Positions 28,064 through 36,678 of a DNA stretch of 64,000 nt are shown here, piece after piece. The DNA comes from Devosia geojensis (GTDB taxonomy: Bacteria; Pseudomonadota; Alphaproteobacteria; Rhizobiales; Devosiaceae). The position numbers were made by a program, and so were the translations under genes. Every line of letters starts with the position of its first letter. Position 1 is the first letter of the stretch. The stretch spans positions 1 through 64,000 of the forward strand of contig NZ_JZEX01000147.1 in the NCBI RefSeq assembly GCF_000969415.1, read 5' to 3'. Under the pieces are notes generated by a model. The model was not told the origin of the DNA. It did not search any database and saw only the letters and a program-made list of their open reading frames with translations.

Positions 28064-28492
28064 TCACGTCAGCTTGGCCATCTGGCGCAGGGCGGCAAGC
28101 ACGTCCGCGAAATCGGGATCGCGCAGGGTCGCGCGCAACTCGGCCTGCCCCTTGCGCCATTCGGGTAGGATATCGTCCACGAGCTTTCGCCCTTCGTCGC
28201 TGAGCATCGACAATCGGGTGTTGGCGTGGAGGCCCTCGCCCGGGGCGAGGGCCTTCACGAGCCCCTTGCGTTCGAGAACGTCGAGATTGCGGGAAAGCGT
28301 CGTTCGATCCATGGCAAGGCTGTTCGCCATCTCGGTGACCGATCTGCCCGATTGCAGCAGCAATGCACCCAGAATGTTGAACTGCGCGGCCGTCACGCCG
28401 AACGGGCGCAGCTTGCGGTCTGCCCGGCGGGTCACGGCCCGCGCCGCCATCCGCGTGTTGAGCACCAGACACTGCATGAAATCATCCTGCAT
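28064..28492 (-). CDS. MarR family transcriptional regulator
   Basis: A 142-residue winged-helix regulator. The fold core is VTAAQFNILGALLLQSGRSVTEMANSLAMDRTTLSRNLDVLERKGLV (residues about 33-79, recognition helix MDRTTLSRNLDVLE), with a wing KALAPGEGLHANTRLSM. There are Cys and Met residues at the N-terminus (single Cys8) but no obvious paired redox Cys. It is upstream of the FabF-like gene on the same strand, and matching motifs before each gene indicate that it represses both itself and the synthase. The inducing ligand is unknown. Confidence 0.88.
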   Translation of the reverse strand: MQDDFMQCLVLNTRMAARAVTRRADRKLRPFGVTAAQFNILGALLLQSGRSVTEMANSLAMDRTTLSRNLDVLERKGLVKALAPGEGLHANTRLSMLSDEGRKLVDDILPEWRKGQAELRATLRDPDFADVLAALRQMAKLT

Positions 28493-28508
28493 GGGGCGCG
28501 AATAGACC

Positions 28509-28527
28509 GTGCATATGCACGCATGTC
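28509..28527. promoter_or_regulatory. Predicted MarR operator upstream of the marR-type gene
   Basis: GTGCATATGCAC (28509-28520) is a perfect 12-base palindrome. It overlaps the 15-base motif ATATGCACGCATGTC (28513-28527) shared with the FabF-like upstream region. It begins 17 bases upstream of the marR-type ATG, in the expected core-promoter position. Confidence 0.6.
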
Positions 28528-28647
28528 AATCACCACGCGAGAGGGCAAGCCCCCTTGCCGAGTCCGGCTTTGCGCTTTCCGGTGCCAATGCTATAGGGGC
28601 GCGAACCGGCCGCTTGGCCGCCAGATGTCCTTCGAGGGAGTTTTTCT

Positions 28648-29859
28648 ATGAGCAAGATCAAAGTCGCCAACCCCGTCGTCGACCTCGACGGCGACGAGAT
28701 GACCAGGATCATCTGGCAGGCGATCAAGGACAAGCTCATCACCCCCTATCTCGACCTGCCGATCGAGTACTACGACCTCTCTGTGGAGAACCGCGACGCC
28801 ACCGACGACCAGGTGACGGTCGATGCGGCCAACGCCATCAAGAAGCACGGCGTCGGCATCAAGTGCGCGACGATCACTCCCGACGAGGCGCGTGTCGAGG
28901 AATTCGGCCTCAAGAAGATGTGGAAGTCGCCCAACGGCACCATCCGCAACATCCTCGGCGGCGTGATCTTCCGCGAGCCCATCATTTGCAAGAACGTGCC
29001 GCGCCTCGTGCCCGGCTGGACACAGCCGATCATCGTCGGTCGCCACGCCTTCGGCGACCAGTACCGCGCCACCGACTTCCGCTTCCCCGGCAAGGGGACA
29101 CTCACCATCAAGTTCACCGGCGAAGACGGCACCGTCATCGAGCACGAGGTGTTCCAGTCGCCGGGCTCGGGCGTCGCCATGGGAATGTACAACCTCGACG
29201 ACTCCATCCGCGAGTTCGCCCAGGCCTCGATGAACTACGCCCTCAACCGCGGCGTGCCCTGCTACCTCTCGACCAAGAACACCATCCTCAAGGCCTATGA
29301 CGGCCGCTTCAAGGACATCTTCCAGGAGGTCTACGAAGCCGAGTTCAAGCAGAAGTTCGAAGAAAAGAAGATCTGGTACGAGCACCGCCTGATCGACGAT
29401 ATGGTGGCATCGGCCCTCAAGTGGTCCGGCGGCTATGTTTGGGCGTGCAAGAACTACGACGGCGACGTGCAGTCCGACACCGTGGCGCAAGGCTTCGGTT
29501 CGCTCGGTCTCATGACCTCCGTGCTGATGACGCCCGACGGCAAGATCGTCGAGGCCGAGGCCGCCCACGGCACCGTCACCCGCCACTACCGCCAGCACCA
29601 GCAGGGCAAGGAGACCTCGACCAACTCCACCGCCTCGATCTTCGCCTGGACCCGCGGCCTCGCCCACCGCGCCAAGCTGGACAACAATGCCGAACTGGCC
29701 AAGTTCGCCGCCACCCTCGAGAAGGTCACCGTCGACACCATCGAGGAAGGCAAGATGACCAAGGACCTCTCGCTCCTCGTCGGGCCCGACCAGCCATGGC
29801 TGTCGACCCTCGGCTTCCTCGACGCGATCGACGCCAATCTGCAGAAGGCGATGGCCTGA
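28648..29859 (+). CDS. icd: Isocitrate dehydrogenase (NADP+)
   Basis: Citric acid cycle enzyme converting isocitrate to 2-oxoglutarate. The 403-residue dimeric, eukaryote-like NADP type seen in alphaproteobacteria. Evidence: [12 protein letters not shown] near the start, [26 protein letters not shown] around residue 72, [21 protein letters not shown] near 273, and the NADP-site region [12 protein letters not shown] near 305. The ATG at 28648 follows GAGGGAG. Followed by a strong terminator. Confidence 0.97.
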   Translation: MSKIKVANPVVDLDGDEMTRIIWQAIKDKLITPYLDLPIEYYDLSVENRDATDDQVTVDAANAIKKHGVGIKCATITPDEARVEEFGLKKMWKSPNGTIRNILGGVIFREPIICKNVPRLVPGWTQPIIVGRHAFGDQYRATDFRFPGKGTLTIKFTGEDGTVIEHEVFQSPGSGVAMGMYNLDDSIREFAQASMNYALNRGVPCYLSTKNTILKAYDGRFKDIFQEVYEAEFKQKFEEKKIWYEHRLIDDMVASALKWSGGYVWACKNYDGDVQSDTVAQGFGSLGLMTSVLMTPDGKIVEAEAAHGTVTRHYRQHQQGKETSTNSTASIFAWTRGLAHRAKLDNNAELAKFAATLEKVTVDTIEEGKMTKDLSLLVGPDQPWLSTLGFLDAIDANLQKAMA

Positions 29860-29882
29860 TTGGTCCCCGGATCGCACGCTTC

Positions 29883-29915
29883 AACGGCGCCCTAGTGGGC
29901 GCCGTTTCGTTTTGG
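29883..29915 (+). terminator. Intrinsic terminator after icd
   Basis: AACGGCGCCC (29883-29892), loop TAGT, GGGCGCCGTT (29897-29906), then TCGTTTTGG. A perfect 10-bp stem with a T-rich tail. Confidence 0.85.
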
Positions 29916-30054
29916 CCGTCCCGCGACCGGTCGGCGAATTCGGGAGTTTCGTCGGCGCTGTAGGCCGCTCGTCGCATAAGTCACGCCATGGCCTTGCCAA
30001 CGCCGCTCTGAGCTTACAACTTTGGCGGGTCCCCCTCGGGAGGAGAACTGCACC

Positions 30055-30789
30055 ATGCGCCTCGCTACCACGCTCGCTCTTGCTGCCCTGTCCTTCGCGA
30101 CGACAATTGGCGCAGCCGCGGCCGAGACCCGGAACTACGATCTCGAGCCCTTTCAGGCCATCGACATCTCCACGGGCATCGATGCCCGCGTCACCATCGG
30201 CGAGCCGCAGGAAGTGCGCGTCGAAACGGGCAACGTCGAGGTGTTCGGCAAGCTCTCAGTCGAGGTGAATGGCGGCAAGCTTTCCGCCCGCATGGACTCG
30301 GACTTCTTCGATTTCATCATGAGCGGCGGCCTGCTCGGCATGCTAGTCAATGGCCGGCCGAACGTGACCATCCACATTACCGTGCCGACGCTCGAGGATA
30401 TCCAGGCCAGCTCCGGCGCCGACATCACCGCCAACAGCATCTCCGGCGACCGACTGAAGCTCGGAGCCTCGAGTGGCTCGGACATCTCGGCGACCAACCT
30501 TGCCGCCGGCCACATTTCGGCTAATGCCTCGAGCGGCGCGTCGCTCGTCCTCACCGGCGCCTGCGAAAACCTGGAGGTTGATGCGTCCTCGGGCAGTTCC
30601 CTGGAAGCTGAGGAACTCGTTTGCAAAAGCATCGAAGCCAACGCTTCCTCCGGCGCATCCATCGAAGTGCATGCGACCGAACGTGCGCGGGCCGAAGCCT
30701 CGAGCGGCGGCAATATCCGCATTCACGGCAATCCGCCCGACACGGATTTCGGCAACTCGAGCGGTGGAGACGTCGAACTCGAAGACTGA
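30055..30789 (+). CDS. Secreted GIN-domain (DUF2807) protein with seven SSG repeats
   Basis: A 244-residue protein with a Sec signal peptide (cut after AAAA near residue 24) and a putative auto-transporter adhesin head GIN domain (DUF2807). YDLEPFQAIDISTGIDARVTIGEPQEVRVE is the usual opening. Seven copies of an A/N-S-S-G turn (QASSGAD, GASSGSD, NASSGAS, DASSGSS, NASSGAS, EASSGGN, GNSSGGD) recur about every 18-20 residues, as expected for a right-handed beta-solenoid. Two isolated Cys residues (ACEN, LVCK) could pair. Strong GGGAGGAGA before the ATG at 30055. Periplasmic or surface location; function unknown. Confidence 0.85.
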   Translation: MRLATTLALAALSFATTIGAAAAETRNYDLEPFQAIDISTGIDARVTIGEPQEVRVETGNVEVFGKLSVEVNGGKLSARMDSDFFDFIMSGGLLGMLVNGRPNVTIHITVPTLEDIQASSGADITANSISGDRLKLGASSGSDISATNLAAGHISANASSGASLVLTGACENLEVDASSGSSLEAEELVCKSIEANASSGASIEVHATERARAEASSGGNIRIHGNPPDTDFGNSSGGDVELED

Positions 30790-30874
30790 AGGCTCGATTC
30801 CGTGAACCCCTGACGGTCGGCTTTATGCCAGAATCGTTGTCGAATCTGCCGTCGATTCTGGTTTGGGGAGCCTT

Positions 30875-31858
30875 ATGAAGAAATTGGCGTTGCGCGCCCT
30901 TCTCGCGCTGATCGTTTTCGTTGCCGCCGTCTATGTGTTCAACGCCTCCTGGCGTGTCGCTCCGCCCGCCGATCCGCAGATCACCCTCATCTCCCATCGC
31001 GGCGTGCATCAGACCTTCCATCGCGAGAACATCGCCAGCGACACCTGCACGGCCGAACGCATCTATCCGCCGACCCACGACTATATCGAGAACACCGTCA
31101 CCTCCATGCAGGCCGCCTTCGCCGCCGGCGCCGACATCGTCGAGCTCGACGTCCATCCGACCACCGATGGGCACTTCGCGGTTATGCACGACTGGACGGT
31201 GGATTGCCGAACCGAAGGCACGGGCGAAACCCGCAGCCACGACATGGCCTACCTCAAGACCCTCGATATCGGTTACGGCTACACCGCCGACGACGGCGCG
31301 ACCTACCCGCTTCGCGGCAAGGGGGTCGGCCAGATGCCCGAGCTGACCGAAGTGTTCGAGGCGTTGCCGCAAGGCCGCTTCCTCGTCAACTTCAAGAGCC
31401 GCGAGGCGCGCGAGGGCGACATGCTGGCCGAAATGCTGGCCACCCACCCGCAATGGCGCGCCAATGTCTGGGGCGCCTATGGCGGCGATGAACCGACCTT
31501 CCGCGCCGCCGGGCTGATCGACGGCCTCGCCGTCTGGTCGCGCCGGGGCCTCGTCGACTGCCTGCTGCAATATGAGGGCCTGGGCTGGACCGGCTACATG
31601 CCGGATGCCTGCCGCAACACCAAGGTGATGGTGCCGCTGAACGTCGCACCGTTCCTCTGGGGCTGGCCGAACCTCTTCCTCGAGCGGCTGCGCGATGCCG
31701 GCAGCGAGGTCATCCTCCTCGGCCCGTACGATGCCGGCGACCCCGGCACGGCGGGCATCGATACGCTTGAGCAGCTCGCCGAAGTACCCGAGAGCTTTTC
31801 CGGCTACGTCTGGACCAACAGGATCGAGATCATAGGTCCGGCACTGGCCGCCAGATAG
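30875..31858 (+). CDS. Glycerophosphodiester phosphodiesterase family protein
   Basis: A 327-residue GDPD-type enzyme with an N-terminal hydrophobic anchor (residues about 7-23), so the catalytic domain is probably periplasmic. The catalytic HRG is at 41-43, the metal-binding ELDVH at 90-94 and the second catalytic His in VMHDW near 104. A long insertion with two Cys residues follows HRG (TCTAERIYPPTHDYIENT). Expected to hydrolyse glycerophosphodiesters to glycerol 3-phosphate and an alcohol. ATG 30875 follows GGGGAG at good spacing; an upstream GTG at 30863 is less likely. Confidence 0.87.
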   Translation: MKKLALRALLALIVFVAAVYVFNASWRVAPPADPQITLISHRGVHQTFHRENIASDTCTAERIYPPTHDYIENTVTSMQAAFAAGADIVELDVHPTTDGHFAVMHDWTVDCRTEGTGETRSHDMAYLKTLDIGYGYTADDGATYPLRGKGVGQMPELTEVFEALPQGRFLVNFKSREAREGDMLAEMLATHPQWRANVWGAYGGDEPTFRAAGLIDGLAVWSRRGLVDCLLQYEGLGWTGYMPDACRNTKVMVPLNVAPFLWGWPNLFLERLRDAGSEVILLGPYDAGDPGTAGIDTLEQLAEVPESFSGYVWTNRIEIIGPALAAR

Positions 31859-31960
31859 CCGGCTGGACGGGAAATTCCCGTCGACGGTCTGCGCGGTTAC
31901 CCATATTGTCGACCGGACCGAGGCCGGCGCCCGCCACGCCTCCCACATCCTGGATGCAAC

Positions 31961-32893
31961 ATGCCGGTCGGCGTTTTCTTCGCGCTCGTCGCCTATTCGA
32001 TCTATTCGTGCGGAGACGCCATCGTCAAAAGCTTCGGCCCGTCGCTGAGCGTCTTCGAGATCGGCTTCTTCATCGCCGCCTTCTCGCTGCTGCCGGCGCT
32101 TTTCGCCAAGCCGAAGGGCGAGCGCTGGCGCGACGCCTTCAAGCTTCGCCATCCGCTCCTCGTGCACCTGCGCTCCTTCAGCGGCGTCGCCTCCTCAGTG
32201 CTGGTGACCTACGCCTTCGTCACCATTCCCTTCGCCGAGACCTATTCCCTGGTTTTCCTGATGCCGGTGTTCATCACCATCTTCTCGGTGATCCTCTTGA
32301 AGGAGCACGTCGGCGCAATGCGCTGGCTGCTGCTGTTCATCGGGTTTGCCGGCGTGCTGCTCGTCGTGCGGCCGGGCTTTCGCGAGCTGGAGCTCGGGCA
32401 CCTGGCGGCCGTCCTTTGCCCGTTCTTCGGCGCCATCACCACCACGGTGCTGCGCGTCATCGCGGGCGACGAGAAGCGCGTGACGCTGATCGCCCTGCCC
32501 GCCCTCTACGTCCTCGTCGTGAACGCGGTGCTGATGATCCCTGAATTCGTCGTACCGACGCCCCAGCAGTTCGCCTTGCTCGCCGTCGGCGGCAGCTTCA
32601 TCGGCATCGGACATATCCTTCTCATCGCCGCCACCCGCAATGCCCCTGCAAGCCAGGTCGCGCCCGTACAATACGTGCAGATCGTCTGGGCCATCGGGCT
32701 CGGCGCCCTGTTCTTCTCCGAGGTTCCGGACTTCGTCGCCCTCATCGGCCTGGCTCTCGTGGTCGCGTCCGGCCTCGTCAACATCGTTCTCGACGGCGCC
32801 CGTGCGCGCATCGCCAGCCGCTTTGCCGAATATCGCGCCCGCAAGGACAGCGCCAACCCGCCAGTCTCGGAAGTACGCGGCCCTCAGGTATAG
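31961..32893 (+). CDS. EamA-type (DMT) transporter, copy 1
   Basis: A 310-residue drug/metabolite transporter with ten spans and two EamA repeats. Each half shows the family pattern; the junction VLLVVRPGFRELELGHLAAVLCPFFGAITTTVLR near residue 125 is characteristic of S-adenosylmethionine/RhaT-like Rhizobiales members. Substrate unknown. The cytoplasmic tail is charged. The gene and its neighbour at 33003 are clearly paralogous (SVFEIxFF near residue 30 and VLLVVRPGFRxLELGHLAA near 125 in both). Confidence 0.88.
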   Translation: MPVGVFFALVAYSIYSCGDAIVKSFGPSLSVFEIGFFIAAFSLLPALFAKPKGERWRDAFKLRHPLLVHLRSFSGVASSVLVTYAFVTIPFAETYSLVFLMPVFITIFSVILLKEHVGAMRWLLLFIGFAGVLLVVRPGFRELELGHLAAVLCPFFGAITTTVLRVIAGDEKRVTLIALPALYVLVVNAVLMIPEFVVPTPQQFALLAVGGSFIGIGHILLIAATRNAPASQVAPVQYVQIVWAIGLGALFFSEVPDFVALIGLALVVASGLVNIVLDGARARIASRFAEYRARKDSANPPVSEVRGPQV

Positions 32894-33002
32894 ATCGCCG
32901 CGGCTTCGGCATTTGCCGCATGACGGCCGGGGGGCGGACTTGTATGGTAACCGGGTTGCCCACCGAGTCTTTTCAGACCTTCTCATTTTCGGATACCGCC
33001 AG

Positions 33003-33887
33003 ATGCCGCTCGGCGTCGTTCTTGCCTTCCTGGCCTACGCCAGCTTTTCCATGGGCGATGCCCTGATCAAGGGCCTGGGGCCTCACCTCTCCGTCTTCGA
33101 GATCGCGTTCTTCACCACCGGGTTCTCGATCATCCCCGCCATCATCGCCAATCGCGGCGAGCGTTGGCGCGAGATGTTCAAGATGAAGCACCCCTACCTG
33201 CTGCAGCTGCGGTGCGTCACCGCCATTCTCGGCAGCGCCTGCGTCATCTACGCCTTCACCCACATCGCCTTCGCTGAAGTCTATGCCATCACCTTCACCA
33301 CGCCCGTCTTCGTGACGCTGCTTTCCGTATTTCTTCTCAAGGAAAGCGTCTCGCGGCTGCGTTGGATCCTGTTGCTCATCGGGTTTATCGGCGTGTTGCT
33401 CGTGGTCCGTCCCGGTTTTCGCGCCCTCGAGCTCGGACACCTCGCGGCCCTTGCTTGCGCGTGCCTGGGCTCGGTCACGACGACCATCCTGCGCCACATC
33501 GCGCCGCACGAGAAACGTGTCAGCCTCGTCGGCGTGGTTGTGCTCTATTCGGTGGTCTTCAACGGCATACTGATGCTGCCGACCTTTGTGGTGCCGACCC
33601 TCGAACAGATGGGCATGTTCATGCTCGTCGGCGGCGTGGGTGGCGTCGGCGGCCTCCTGCTCATCGCCGCCGCCCGCCGGGTGCCGGCCAATCTCGTCGC
33701 GCCGGTGCAATACAGCCAGTTGATCTGGGCCATCATCTTCGGCGCGCTCTTCTATTCGGAGTTCCCCGACGGGCTGGCGATCGTCGGCCTCCTGATCGTG
33801 GTTGGCGCGGGCCTGCTCAACGTCCTCGTCGAGAAGCGGCCGATCCGCTGGAAACCGCGCGTCTTCTTCTATCGCAGCGGGCTTTAG
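33003..33887 (+). CDS. EamA-type (DMT) transporter, copy 2
   Basis: A 294-residue paralogue of the preceding gene, collinear over the full length: SMGDALIKGLGPHLSVFEIAFF at the start, VLLVVRPGFRALELGHLAAL in the middle, and VPANLVAPVQYSQLIWAIIFGALFYSE near residue 240. About half of the aligned residues look identical by eye, so this is an old tandem duplication. Start ATG 33003; a 121-codon upstream extension in frame overlaps copy 1 and is rejected. Confidence 0.88.
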   Translation: MPLGVVLAFLAYASFSMGDALIKGLGPHLSVFEIAFFTTGFSIIPAIIANRGERWREMFKMKHPYLLQLRCVTAILGSACVIYAFTHIAFAEVYAITFTTPVFVTLLSVFLLKESVSRLRWILLLIGFIGVLLVVRPGFRALELGHLAALACACLGSVTTTILRHIAPHEKRVSLVGVVVLYSVVFNGILMLPTFVVPTLEQMGMFMLVGGVGGVGGLLLIAAARRVPANLVAPVQYSQLIWAIIFGALFYSEFPDGLAIVGLLIVVGAGLLNVLVEKRPIRWKPRVFFYRSGL

Positions 33888-33978
33888 CGCCGGCTCGGTG
33901 TGTCCAAATCGCATCGGCGGAGGCCGACATGCTCCCGCTGTCCGATGCGGTATTGACCGGCTCGCGAAAACACGCCTT

Positions 33979-33996
33979 ATTGACGCATACGTCAAT
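33979..33996. promoter_or_regulatory. 7-4-7 palindrome upstream of the FadL-like gene
   Basis: ATTGACG-CATA-CGTCAAT is a perfect inverted repeat about 94 bases before the FadL-like ATG. It is a typical dimer operator shape and lies in the only 200-base gap in this stretch. A fatty-acid-responsive or TetR-type repressor is possible, but not shown. Confidence 0.45.
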
Positions 33997-34089
33997 CGTG
34001 GAACCTATCGAGGAATGGTTTCGCGATTCACGCCTCGGGCCGCGTTGGAGGTATGCTGCTCGTGGGTCGATTCTGGGGAGGCTTTTCAG

Positions 34090-35205
34090 ATGACGATACG
34101 TAGGCGCCTTGGTGGTGCGGCAGGGGCAATGGTGCTGGGTATTTTCCTGGTCGGCGGGGCGCATGCCGCCGGGCTCGAGGCCAACGGTTACGACTGGGAG
34201 CTGCTCTTCGATCCGGCGACCTATACCGCCCGCGGCACGGTCGCCTATGTCAACATCGAACACGATCACTCCAATCCCGTCGTCTTTCCGGACGGCCGGA
34301 CCGTGGTCGAGACCAAGGACCAGATCTACTACAACTTCGGCATCAAGGGTGATCTCGGGCCGAACGCGAGCTGCCTGGTGTCCGCGCAGAATCCGTGGGG
34401 CACCGAGGTCGAGCGCGATCTGATCTATGCAGCTCTTACCAGCAGGGCCGTCACCGAGAAGCTGACCTCCACCGATCTGGGCCTCACCTGCGCCTACGGC
34501 ATCGAGATGGGCCCGGGCGTCATCAGCCTGATCGGCGGTGTCTCGGCCCAGTACATCAAGTATGAAGCCGACCTGCCGACGCCCATGCTGACCACCGCGC
34601 CGCTCGAGATCGACGGGTGGGGTCTCGGCTGGCGCGCGGGCCTCGCTTACGAAATCCCCGAATACGCGCTGCGCGTCAGCGCCATCTACAACGCGGCGAT
34701 CGACTATGAATTCGAAGGCACCGCCTTCGGCTTCCCGGCGACTGCCGAGGAGACGACGCCGCAATCGGTCGAGATCAACGCGCAGACCGGCATCGCGCCC
34801 GGCTGGCTCGCCCTCGCCAATGTCAAGTGGACCGACTGGTCGGTGCTGCAGGCGCTCGACGTCGATACCGTCCTTGGCCCGATCAGCTCCGAGCTCGCCT
34901 ATCGCGACTCGTGGATGCTGAGCGCCGGCGTCGGTCACCAGATCAACGAACAGATCAGCCTCGTCGGCATGCTGACCTGGGACCAGGGCGCCTCCAAGCC
35001 GGTTTCCGGCGACCTCTACGAGGCCAGCGCGTCGATGGACCGCTGGGGCCTCTCGCTCGGGGGTCTCTTCAACGTCAACGAGGCGGTGCAGTTTTCGGGC
35101 GGCGTCTCCGTCAGCACGCTCGCCGATGGCTCGAACCTCGGCGGCGAAAGCTGGGACGACAGCTACATCTTCGCCCTCAGCGGAGGCCTCAAGGGCTCGT
35201 TCTAG
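34090..35205 (+). CDS. FadL-like outer membrane protein
   Basis: A 371-residue outer membrane beta-barrel protein of the long-chain fatty acid transport (FadL/TodX/Toluene_X) family. The N-terminal signal peptide ends at AHAAG near residue 25. It then shows alternating polar/aromatic strands, WGLGWRAGLAYEIPEYALRVSAIY near residue 178, and a C-terminal strand ending in Phe (KGSF), which fits barrel assembly. Probably takes up hydrophobic compounds. Start ATG 34090 has GGGGAGG ahead. A hairpin-rich non-coding stretch follows. It differs from classical FadL in lacking an obvious N-terminal hatch NPA motif, so the substrate is uncertain. Confidence 0.8.
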   Translation: MTIRRRLGGAAGAMVLGIFLVGGAHAAGLEANGYDWELLFDPATYTARGTVAYVNIEHDHSNPVVFPDGRTVVETKDQIYYNFGIKGDLGPNASCLVSAQNPWGTEVERDLIYAALTSRAVTEKLTSTDLGLTCAYGIEMGPGVISLIGGVSAQYIKYEADLPTPMLTTAPLEIDGWGLGWRAGLAYEIPEYALRVSAIYNAAIDYEFEGTAFGFPATAEETTPQSVEINAQTGIAPGWLALANVKWTDWSVLQALDVDTVLGPISSELAYRDSWMLSAGVGHQINEQISLVGMLTWDQGASKPVSGDLYEASASMDRWGLSLGGLFNVNEAVQFSGGVSVSTLADGSNLGGESWDDSYIFALSGGLKGSF

Positions 35206-35260
35206 GGCCGTTCACCGTTTCTTTGAAACGCTGAACGATCTCCAACTCTCTGTTTTGTCA

Positions 35261-35303
35261 CGTTTCCGAACCGGAAAAGTGGTGTCCACTTTTCCTGGAA
35301 ACG
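35261..35303. repeat. REP-like extragenic palindrome
   Basis: CGTTTCC...GGAAAAGTGG-TGT-CCACTTTTCC...GGAAACG: an inner perfect 10-bp stem with an outer 7-bp stem and small internal loop. The layout and the phrase around GGAAAAGTGG / CCACTTTTCC resemble the dispersed intergenic palindromes of Mesorhizobium and Devosia-like genomes (from memory). Only one copy is seen in this window. Confidence 0.55.
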
Positions 35304-35360
35304 CTCTAGGGCCTTCACTGAAGCGGTAGGCGGCTACGGCCTGAACGCGACGTACATGGA

Positions 35361-35390
35361 CCGGAAGGCTGACCTTGGCCTTCCGGTGTT
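35361..35390 (+). terminator. Terminator downstream of the FadL-like gene
   Basis: CCGGAAGGC (35361-35369), 8-base loop, GCCTTCCGG (35378-35386), then TGTTG. Perfect 9-bp stem, weak T tail. Confidence 0.55.
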
Positions 35391-35413
35391 GCTATCGGCG
35401 ACACTGCGGTCTT

Positions 35414-35444
35414 CGCACAAAAAAGGCGCCGGTCACCCGGCGCC
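35414..35444 (-). terminator. recA intrinsic terminator
   Basis: Read on the minus strand: GGCGCCGG (35444-35437), loop GTGA, CCGGCGCC (35432-35425), then seven T residues. A textbook intrinsic terminator 28 bases after the recA stop. Confidence 0.85.
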
Positions 35445-35471
35445 TCGCAAAAATCCCTGCATGGGACAGGA

Positions 35472-36542
35472 TCAGTCCTCCTCGGCGTCCTCAGGCCCCT
35501 CGACGGCAAGCAGCGCGTCGCTGAGAAGGCCGGCGCTCTCGCGGATGCCCTGCTCGATGACGTTGGCGATCTCCGGATTGTCCCTGAGGAACTGCTTGGA
35601 GTTGTCGCGGCCCTGCCCCAGGCGCTGACTGTCATAGGAGAACCATGCGCCGGATTTCTCGACGATCCCGCTCTTGACGCCGAGGTCGATGAGCTCGCCG
35701 GACTTTGAGATGCCCTCGCCGTACATGATATCGAACTCGACCTGGCGGAACGGGGGAGCGAGCTTGTTCTTGACCACCTTGACGCGCGTCTGGTTGCCGA
35801 CGATCTCCTCGCGGTCCTTGATCGACCCGATGCGACGGATGTCGAGGCGCACCGAAGCGTAGAACTTGAGGGCATTGCCGCCCGTGGTCGTCTCGGGCGA
35901 ACCGAACATCACCCCGATCTTCATGCGGATCTGGTTGATGAAAATGACCATGCACTTCGACTTGGAAATCGAGGCGGTGAGCTTGCGCATCGCCTGGCTC
36001 ATCAGGCGCGCCTGGAGCCCGGGCAAGGCATCGCCCATTTCGCCCTCGAGCTCGGCGCGCGGGGTGAGCGCGGCGACCGAATCGACCACCAGGACGTCGA
36101 TGGCGCCGGAGCGCACCAGAGTGTCGGTGATCTCGAGCGCCTGCTCGCCGGCATCCGGCTGCGAGATCAGCAGGTCATCGATGTTGACGCCGAGCTTGCG
36201 GGCGTAGACCGGGTCCAGCGCATGCTCGGCATCGACGAACGCGCAGATGCCGCCGCTTTTCTGCGCCTCGGCGATGACGTGCAGCGCCAGCGTTGTCTTG
36301 CCCGAGCTTTCCGGCCCGAAGATCTCGACGATACGGCCCTTGGGGAGGCCCCCGATGCCGAGCGCGATGTCGAGGCCGAGCGAGCCCGTCGAGATCGATT
36401 CGACCTCGATGGCGGTGTTCTCGCCCAGGCGCATGATCGAGCCTTTGCCGAAATTGCGCTCAATCTGGCTCAGCGCTGCCGCCAGAGCCTTATCCTTATC
36501 CATGGAACCCCCTTCGATAACGCGAAGCGGTGAATTGCTCAT
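35472..36542 (-). CDS. recA: Recombinase RecA
   Basis: Homologous recombination and SOS co-protease of 356 residues. Walker A is GPESSGKTT (76-84), Walker B ends in VLVVDS, the L1/L2 region contains the [21 protein letters not shown] block (key MKIGVMFG and GNALKF), and the acidic C-terminus EGPEDAEED is typical. ATG 36542 follows AAGGAGA. A LexA-type box lies 83 bases upstream. It is downstream of ribB and a kinase gene on the same strand but with its own promoter. Confidence 0.98.
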   Translation of the reverse strand: MSNSPLRVIEGGSMDKDKALAAALSQIERNFGKGSIMRLGENTAIEVESISTGSLGLDIALGIGGLPKGRIVEIFGPESSGKTTLALHVIAEAQKSGGICAFVDAEHALDPVYARKLGVNIDDLLISQPDAGEQALEITDTLVRSGAIDVLVVDSVAALTPRAELEGEMGDALPGLQARLMSQAMRKLTASISKSKCMVIFINQIRMKIGVMFGSPETTTGGNALKFYASVRLDIRRIGSIKDREEIVGNQTRVKVVKNKLAPPFRQVEFDIMYGEGISKSGELIDLGVKSGIVEKSGAWFSYDSQRLGQGRDNSKQFLRDNPEIANVIEQGIRESAGLLSDALLAVEGPEDAEED

Positions 36543-36624
36543 CGTTCATCTCCTTATTTCACGCTCGAAGGGCCCACGCAACGCGCGAAGCAGATCCTCT
36601 TCGTGCCCCCAATGTGCTTAGTTT

Positions 36625-36640
36625 GTTCTCATTTTGTTTC
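36625..36640. promoter_or_regulatory. LexA (SOS) box before recA
   Basis: GTTC-TCATTTT-GTTT(C) matches the alphaproteobacterial LexA operator, the direct repeat GTTC-N7-GTTC, at seven of eight fixed positions, with a T-rich spacer. It is 83 bases upstream of recA and oriented toward it; SOS control of recA is therefore expected. Confidence 0.65.
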
Positions 36641-36678
36641 GAATCTGTCAATGGGGAAAGTGAATTCGCAGCGAAAGT

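Larger units (their letters stand above)
35206..35471. other. Non-coding gap between FadL-like gene and recA
   Basis: 266 bases without a gene. It holds, in order, an imperfect repeat (35215-35303), a plus-strand terminator (35361-35390) and the recA terminator (35414-35444). Confidence 0.7.
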
